This document shows positions 58,736 to 64,000 of a stretch of DNA of 64,000 nucleotides, piece by piece. The stretch covers positions 806,001 through 870,000 of the forward strand of contig JADJCA010000002.1 of the NCBI GenBank assembly GCA_016703425.1. Reading direction: 5' to 3'. Each line of letters opens with the position of its first letter. The first letter of the stretch is position 1. Source of the stretch: Myxococcales bacterium (lineage in GTDB: Bacteria; Myxococcota_A; Polyangia; Polyangiales; Polyangiaceae). The position numbers and the translations under genes are program-made. The notes beneath the pieces are model-generated. The model did no database searches, was not told the origin of the DNA, and saw only the letters and a program-made list of their open reading frames with translations.

Positions 58736-59350
58736 ATGAGCATCGTCGTTCGCGCCCTCGCACCAAGCACGTTCTCCGACTACGAGGCGCTCACCCGCGA
58801 CGAAGGTGGCGGAGGCTGCTACTGCGCCTTCTGGCATCAGAAGTTCGCGTCGCACGATGCGTGGCTCGCGCAATGCCGCAAGCGCCCCGAGGCCAACTGC
58901 GCCGCGATCCGCGCCAAGATGGATGCTGGATTCCACGTTGGGGTCGTGGCCTACGACGAAGAGACCTCGCGGGCCATCGCCTGGGTGTCGGTCGCGCCGC
59001 TCCCGGAGATCTATTGGGCGTGGAAGCGTGTCGCTGCGCTCGGCGTGGAAGCGGCCGACACGGCCGGGATCGTGTGCTTCACCCTCGGGCGCGACGAGCG
59101 CGGCCGTGGCCGCAGCGCCTCCGTGCTGGCGGCGCTGGCTCGCTACGGCGCGACGCGTGGCTGGAAGCGGCTCGAAGGCTACCCTTTCGACGCCGCGGCG
59201 CTTGAGAAGCACGGCGACGACGTCCTCTGGCCGGGCCGCCCGGAGACCTTCGCGAGCGCCGGCTTCGAGCGCATCGGCGCACACTGGCTGGAGCACGCCG
59301 ACTACCCACGCTCCATCTGGCGCCGCGACCTCGGCCCACCGCCGACCTGA
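58736..59350 (+). CDS. GNAT-family acetyltransferase
   Basis: 204 aa from ATG 58736. GNAT core: 'VVRALAPSTFSDYEALTRDE', 'RAIAWVSVAPLPEIYWAWKR', the acetyl-CoA loop region 'CFTLGRDERGRGRSASVLAA' (R/Q-x-x-G-x-G/A like) and 'GATRGWKRLEGYPFDAAALE'. An aromatic/Cys-rich insert ('GGGCYCAFWHQKF') is typical of the subgroup seen in Actinobacteria and myxobacteria. Substrate unknown. Confidence 0.85.
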   Translation: MSIVVRALAPSTFSDYEALTRDEGGGGCYCAFWHQKFASHDAWLAQCRKRPEANCAAIRAKMDAGFHVGVVAYDEETSRAIAWVSVAPLPEIYWAWKRVAALGVEAADTAGIVCFTLGRDERGRGRSASVLAALARYGATRGWKRLEGYPFDAAALEKHGDDVLWPGRPETFASAGFERIGAHWLEHADYPRSIWRRDLGPPPT

Positions 59351-59434
59351 GGCTCGCGCGTCCTTGCGGTCTCTCGCGCTCGTCCGGGCTTGGCGGGTGG
59401 AACGCCACGCAGACTGTGTCACGGTATGGGTCAC

Positions 59435-59698
59435 ATGAAACCCCGCTCCCAGCAAGTTCACGAGGCGAAGCGGCAGTCCGCTCTCGAGTGGCTCCTGCAG
59501 CGGTCGGGCACTCCACCGATGACCGAAGTCGAGCGCGCGGCGCTCCTGGCTGAAATTGACGGCGCGCCGGCCTCGAAGAAGCGACGCCAACACAGCCCTC
59601 CCGTCAGCTCGCCTATTAAAGGAGGCGCGCCGAAGGACCAACCCAGCCGACTTGCACGACGCGCAAGCGTGCCAGGCGCGCGGACCGAGCGACGCTAG
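59435..59698 (+). CDS. Small hypothetical protein
   Basis: 87 aa starting MKPRSQQVHEAKRQSALEWL. The N-terminal part is helical and charged ('PPMTEVERAALLAEIDGAPA'). The C-terminal part is basic and Pro/Ser-rich ('SKKRRQHSPPVSSPIKGGAP'). No signal or TM. Start choices at 59426 and 59435. Low-confidence gene. Confidence 0.4.
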   Translation: MKPRSQQVHEAKRQSALEWLLQRSGTPPMTEVERAALLAEIDGAPASKKRRQHSPPVSSPIKGGAPKDQPSRLARRASVPGARTERR

Positions 59699-59761
59699 TC
59701 CCTCACCTGCCCCGGCCTGCCCAGCCGCCCAGAAGCCGGAGACGCGCGGCGCCGCCGCCCG

Positions 59762-60043
59762 TCACTTGGTCCAGAGAATGCTCTTCATCACGAAGACGTC
59801 TTCGTCCGGCTCGGGCGCCCGCGGATTCGACGCGGGCACGATCGACGGAGGCCTCTCACGCAAGAGCCGCACGACACGCTCGAGCTCGCCGGGCATGAGC
59901 GCGAGCCGAACGAGCGGCGTGTCCTGACCGGCCGGCGGCGATGACATCTTCGCGACCACCCCGCTCGGACGCTCGCCTTCCTCGAACGCTGCAGGCGACG
60001 CAGGCGGCGGCAACGCATCGAACGCGCGACGAGGGAGAGCCAT
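59762..60043 (-). CDS. Small hypothetical protein
   Basis: 93 aa starting MALPRRAFDALPPPASPAAF. A Pro/Ala-rich N-terminus is followed by 'DTPLVRLALMPGELERVVRL' and 'PRAPEPDEDVFVMKSILWTK'. No recognisable domain or signal. It is divergent from the OsmC gene with 74 bp between starts. Confidence 0.45.
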   Translation of the reverse strand: MALPRRAFDALPPPASPAAFEEGERPSGVVAKMSSPPAGQDTPLVRLALMPGELERVVRLLRERPPSIVPASNPRAPEPDEDVFVMKSILWTK

Positions 60044-60117
60044 CGAAGAGAACAACGGCCTCGGCGAAGTGAACTTGAGCCGCGAACCCAAAAGACGTGC
60101 CCCCGGCTCTCACCTTC

Positions 60118-60543
60118 ATGGACATCGCGGTCTCGTTCCCGGGCGGTAAGCGCGTCGACGCAGCGTTTGGTTCGCACGTGGTGCGCACCGATCAAAGCCT
60201 CGAGCACGGCGGCGCAGGAGCGGCGCCGGAGCCCTTCGAGCTCTTCCTCGCCTCGCTCGCCACCTGCGCAGGGATTTACGTCTTGGGGTTCTGCCAGGCG
60301 CGGGGCATTCCTACCGACGGCCTCCGCATCACGCAGCGTTCCACGACCGATGAGGCGACCAAGAGGCTCACGAACGTGGAGCTGCTCATCGAGGTGCCGC
60401 CGGATTTTCCTGCGAAGTACAAAGACGCCGTGGTGCGCGCCGCCGAGGGCTGTCGCGTGAAGAAGACCCTCCTGGCCCCGCCCGAAGTGCACGTGGCCTG
60501 GCAGGAGGTCGAGGTCCCGGCGCGCACCCACGCCCCGCTGTAA
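60118..60543 (+). CDS. OsmC-family peroxiredoxin-like protein
   Basis: 141 aa. OsmC fold with 'VVRTDQSLEHGGAGAAPEPF' and 'ELFLASLATCAGIYVLGFCQ', the first reactive Cys being that of ATC. The second is in 'RAAEGCRVKKTL', the normal position. OsmC/Ohr-type proteins reduce organic hydroperoxides using dithiols. GTG at 60097 would extend it by seven residues with no strand support. Divergent from the small 59762 gene. Confidence 0.88.
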   Translation: MDIAVSFPGGKRVDAAFGSHVVRTDQSLEHGGAGAAPEPFELFLASLATCAGIYVLGFCQARGIPTDGLRITQRSTTDEATKRLTNVELLIEVPPDFPAKYKDAVVRAAEGCRVKKTLLAPPEVHVAWQEVEVPARTHAPL

Positions 60544-60562
60544 CGATCGTTGCGCGCCGCGT

Positions 60563-62281
60563 TCAGATGCCTTCGACCGCGCCCGCTGTGCAGCCCGTCG
60601 CGGGCCGCGCTTTGCCGAGTTGATCCGTCGCGGGGCACGTGGTGCCGAGCCCCAAGAGCGGACTGCCGGCCACGGGCCTTCGCACCTTCTGTTCGCCGGG
60701 CAGCCCCACGAGCGGCCCGAGCTTTGGATCGACGAGCTGCGCGCCCGAGACGCACGGGGCTTCAGCGCCGGCGCTGTTGGACGCTGGAAACTGAATGACA
60801 TGATCGCCGTTGGCCGGCGGCGTGCCGTTGCAGTTGAGCGGCGTGTAGAGGTTCTGCGCGTCGTTGCGGATGACGCTGTTGCGAATGGTCAGCCGATTCG
60901 ACACGCCGCCGATGCCCGAAGCGAACTGCGCCGCGTTGTATGCGATGGTCACGTTCGTCCACGTGCCGAGGACGCGATCGCCCACGGTGATGCCGCCGAC
61001 GAGGCCGCGCGTCGTAAAGTCCGTGCGCGTGTAGGTCGCGTTGTTGGCGATGGTCACGTTCGTCATGTCGATCTGACCTGGCGCCGGTACGCCGTGCTCG
61101 TAGACGCTCATGGCGGCGGCGAAGCGCGCTTGGCTGTTGACGATCGACGACGCGGTCATCGTGATCTTCGTCCCTTGCAGGTAGACCGCGCCGGCCTGCG
61201 AGTTGGGGTTGTCCAAGACGCGGTTGCCATCGAAGACGCTCTTGTCGATGGTCGTCGCTTCGTTCTCGTAAGAGGTCCGGAAGAGCGCGCCGCCGTAGGC
61301 CGCGCCGACGTTGTCGGTGAAGACCGCGCCGCAGATCGTGAGCGTCTTGCCTTGGCCGTCCATGACGGCGCCGCCACCGTTGCCGCCGTTGCCCGGGTTG
61401 CCCCCCGAGCCGGTCGTCTGGTTGCCGGAGATCGTCGTGTTCACGATGCTGAGGGCCGACCCCAACGCGCCGATGGCTCCGCCGTTCGAGCACGTGTTGC
61501 CTGCAAAACGACTGCCGACGATCACCGTGGCGCCGGCGCCCACGTTGTAGATGGCGCCGCCGGCGACGTCTTGACCGGTGTCGGGCCCGTGGTTGTCGGT
61601 GAAGACCGAGTCGATGACCGTTAGGTTTCCGCCGAGCGTGTAGAGCGCCGCGCCGCCCTTCGTCGTCGCCGTCGTGTTGGGCACGTCGGTGCTCCGCCCC
61701 TTCGTGAACGTGAGGCGCTGCACGGTGACGGTGGGCGAGGCCTTCTCGAAGGAGTGAATGAGCTGAAGGATGCGAACCTTGCCGTCGCCCGAGAGCGTGA
61801 TCGTTCCCGCGCCGTCGATGATCGTGTCCTTGTTGGTGGGCGGCGCGAGCGGCGTCTGCACGACGATCTCGTGAGGCGAAGGGCCGCAGTCGAAGGTCAC
61901 CACGCCGCCGGCGGCGACGGCCGCGTGAAGCGCAGCGTCGGTGCACGACGCAGGCGTCCCCGTACCGACCTTCGTCGTCGGCACGCTCGTGTTGGCGAGC
62001 GCGACCGGCGGCGTGCAAACCAATCGCGGTGGCGGTAGAACCGGGCCGCCGTCGGACAGCGTGGAGCCGTCGACGGCGCCGCCGTCGAGCGTCGTCGCAC
62101 CATCGGAGAGCCCGGCGCCGTCGAGCGAGCCCGTGCTCCCGTCTTCCGTGATGCTGCCATCGCCGGTGCCGCCACCGTCGAGCGATGCGTTTTGGGAAGG
62201 GTCGGTGGACTCCTCGTCGCCGCAGGACAGCGATGAGGCGATGAGGAGCGAGCCCGCGAGACCGAGGAGAGCGAGGCGCAT
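60563..62281 (-). CDS. Lipoprotein with right-handed beta-helix (choice-of-anchor-Q/polymorphic repeat) domain
   Basis: 572 aa. Signal peptide with lipobox 'IASSLSC', a 75-residue linker rich in Asp/Gly/Ser, then 'VALANTSVPTTKVGTGTP' and a long repetitive domain with regular 'NTT', 'GG A', 'I..S.F..N' turns ('GGAIYNVGAGATVIVGSRF', 'GGAIGALGSALSIVNTTISG', 'GGALFRTSYENEATTIDKSV'). This is the pattern of parallel beta-helix proteins, ending in 'LGKARPATGCTAGAVEG', the choice-of-anchor-Q type end. Extracellular surface protein. Function unknown. Confidence 0.82.
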   Translation of the reverse strand: MRLALLGLAGSLLIASSLSCGDEESTDPSQNASLDGGGTGDGSITEDGSTGSLDGAGLSDGATTLDGGAVDGSTLSDGGPVLPPPRLVCTPPVALANTSVPTTKVGTGTPASCTDAALHAAVAAGGVVTFDCGPSPHEIVVQTPLAPPTNKDTIIDGAGTITLSGDGKVRILQLIHSFEKASPTVTVQRLTFTKGRSTDVPNTTATTKGGAALYTLGGNLTVIDSVFTDNHGPDTGQDVAGGAIYNVGAGATVIVGSRFAGNTCSNGGAIGALGSALSIVNTTISGNQTTGSGGNPGNGGNGGGAVMDGQGKTLTICGAVFTDNVGAAYGGALFRTSYENEATTIDKSVFDGNRVLDNPNSQAGAVYLQGTKITMTASSIVNSQARFAAAMSVYEHGVPAPGQIDMTNVTIANNATYTRTDFTTRGLVGGITVGDRVLGTWTNVTIAYNAAQFASGIGGVSNRLTIRNSVIRNDAQNLYTPLNCNGTPPANGDHVIQFPASNSAGAEAPCVSGAQLVDPKLGPLVGLPGEQKVRRPVAGSPLLGLGTTCPATDQLGKARPATGCTAGAVEGI

Positions 62282-62358
62282 TCACGGACCGTAGCTCGCT
62301 CCGCGGGAGCTGTCCCTCGTGACAGCTCGGCGCCGTCACCCCAGTGTGCGCGCAGCGC

Positions 62359-63438
<1,080 letters not shown>

Positions 63439-63584
63439 GAGGGCAGTGCCATGCGCGTCCCGTGCCGGCGAGGCCGCCCGCAGGTCCACGGAAAGCCCGA
63501 GACCCAAGATGGCCGCCACCGCCAAGACCGTGACGCCGTCAACGCCTTGACGGAGGACCGCGCAGGACCCCAAGCGGGTCGCGC

Positions 63585-64000
63585 TTACAGATCCCGCGGT
63601 CGAGGGCTGAAGGTCATGGTGACCTTCGACGCGACGGTGGGAAACCGGGCGGCCAAGTCGTAGAGCGGCGGATAAACGACGCGAGCGCGGCGCTCGGCGC
63701 ACGCTTCGACCACGCGCGCGGCGAGCGGCTCGGGGGCGCCGGTCGGCAACATGCGAGAGATGAGCGTGGGCGGAAGCTGGCCGCGGGCGCGCTCCTCGAG
63801 GCCCGAGCGCACCGGCCCCGGGTACACCGTGAGCACATGAACGCCCGAGGGACCGAGCTCCAATCGCGCGATCTCGGACGCCATGGCGAGGCCTGCCTTG
63901 GCGGCGCCGTAGAAGGTGCAGCCGCGCAGCGGCGTCACGCCCGCCATGCTCGTCACGTTGACGATGGTGCCGTGGCCGCGGCGCGCCATGCCCGGCGCCG
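63585..64000 (-). CDS. Short-chain dehydrogenase/reductase (partial)
   Basis: C-terminal part only: the frame is open to base 64000, so the start lies beyond the window. Visible: 'GHGTIVNVTSMAGVTPLRGC' (Ser of the active site), 'FYGAAKAGLAMASEIARLEL' (YxxxK), and 'VHVLTVYPGPVRSGLEERA' (PG motif). The remaining C-terminus ends 'KVTMTFSPRPRDL'. The nucleotide-binding GxxxGxG lies off the window. Substrate unknown. Confidence 0.85.
   Translation of the reverse strand, partial: APGMARRGHGTIVNVTSMAGVTPLRGCTFYGAAKAGLAMASEIARLELGPSGVHVLTVYPGPVRSGLEERARGQLPPTLISRMLPTGAPEPLAARVVEACAERRARVVYPPLYDLAARFPTVASKVTMTFSPRPRDL

Noticed and set aside
60620..61624. 334-aa plus-strand ORF opposite the beta-helix lipoprotein
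   Set aside because: Antisense shadow of the repetitive lipoprotein; repeated codons keep several frames open.

Overview
The window is GC-rich, gene-dense DNA from a chromosome that looks like a Myxococcota, probably Polyangia-like, bacterium. This is inferred from style, not from a marker gene. At least twelve proteins carry lipoprotein signal peptides with a Cys lipobox, often followed by low-complexity linkers rich in Asp, Gly and Ala. Several cytosolic proteins have histone-H1-like Lys/Ala/Pro tails. There is a REP-associated tyrosine transposase and many one-component regulators (TetR, LysR, ArsR, Rrf2). I see no rRNA, tRNA, CRISPR array or prophage.

Layout. 0-5.9 kb: housekeeping and accessory genes (partial membrane protein, orphan antitoxin-like ORF, SMI1/KNR4 protein, a TetR-glycosyltransferase pair, a D-2-hydroxyacid dehydrogenase head-to-head with a PDZ-hydrolase fusion). 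5.9-10.3 kb: the most interesting region, two adjacent RiPP-type units on the minus strand. One has a 58-aa GG-leader peptide, a zinc-ribbon protein and a radical SAM/SPASM enzyme. The other has a 113-aa Cys/Gly-rich GG-leader peptide, an MNIO (DUF692) oxidase and its DUF2063 partner. A third peptide with the same leader pattern lies alone at 50.2-50.4 kb. The MNIO unit is bracketed by a diverged direct repeat of a small lipoprotein gene. 10.9-18.4 kb: an ADP-ribose/NAD-linked group (three ADP-ribosylglycohydrolase-family genes, an NrtR-like Nudix regulator with a double palindrome in the divergent promoter, KptA/Tpt1 RNA 2'-phosphotransferase and a HAD-like protein), plus a coupled esterase and S51-peptidase-like pair.

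18.4-35 kb: LysR and SufR-like regulators, a large surface lipoprotein, cardiolipin synthase, an acyl-CoA dehydrogenase with a perfect 16-bp upstream palindrome, an HTH/PIN toxin-antitoxin pair, a hybrid histidine kinase with two globin domains, and an AhpD/PPOX pair beside a divergent LysR gene. 35-50 kb: a lipoprotein with a papain-like fold, an ArsR-AHSA1 fusion with its probable operator, Nudix, LysR, a response regulator with a basic tail, a GAF protein fused to a truncated enzyme-I-like module, M20 hydrolase, FAD amine oxidase, DsrE, AhpD-like and ApbE genes. 50-64 kb: the orphan peptide, REP transposase, lipoproteins, GtrA, an RHH/PIN toxin-antitoxin pair, a large locus of degenerate 21-bp repeats in two opposed arrays, OmpA, GNAT, OsmC, a beta-helix lipoprotein, a GGDEF protein and a partial SDR.

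Several genes (near 7.3, 12.5, 13.1-13.2 and 35.0 kb) appear to change reading frame inside recognisable domains. This could be real decay or uncorrected indels in GC-rich runs. The sequence alone cannot separate these, so gene boundaries there are provisional.
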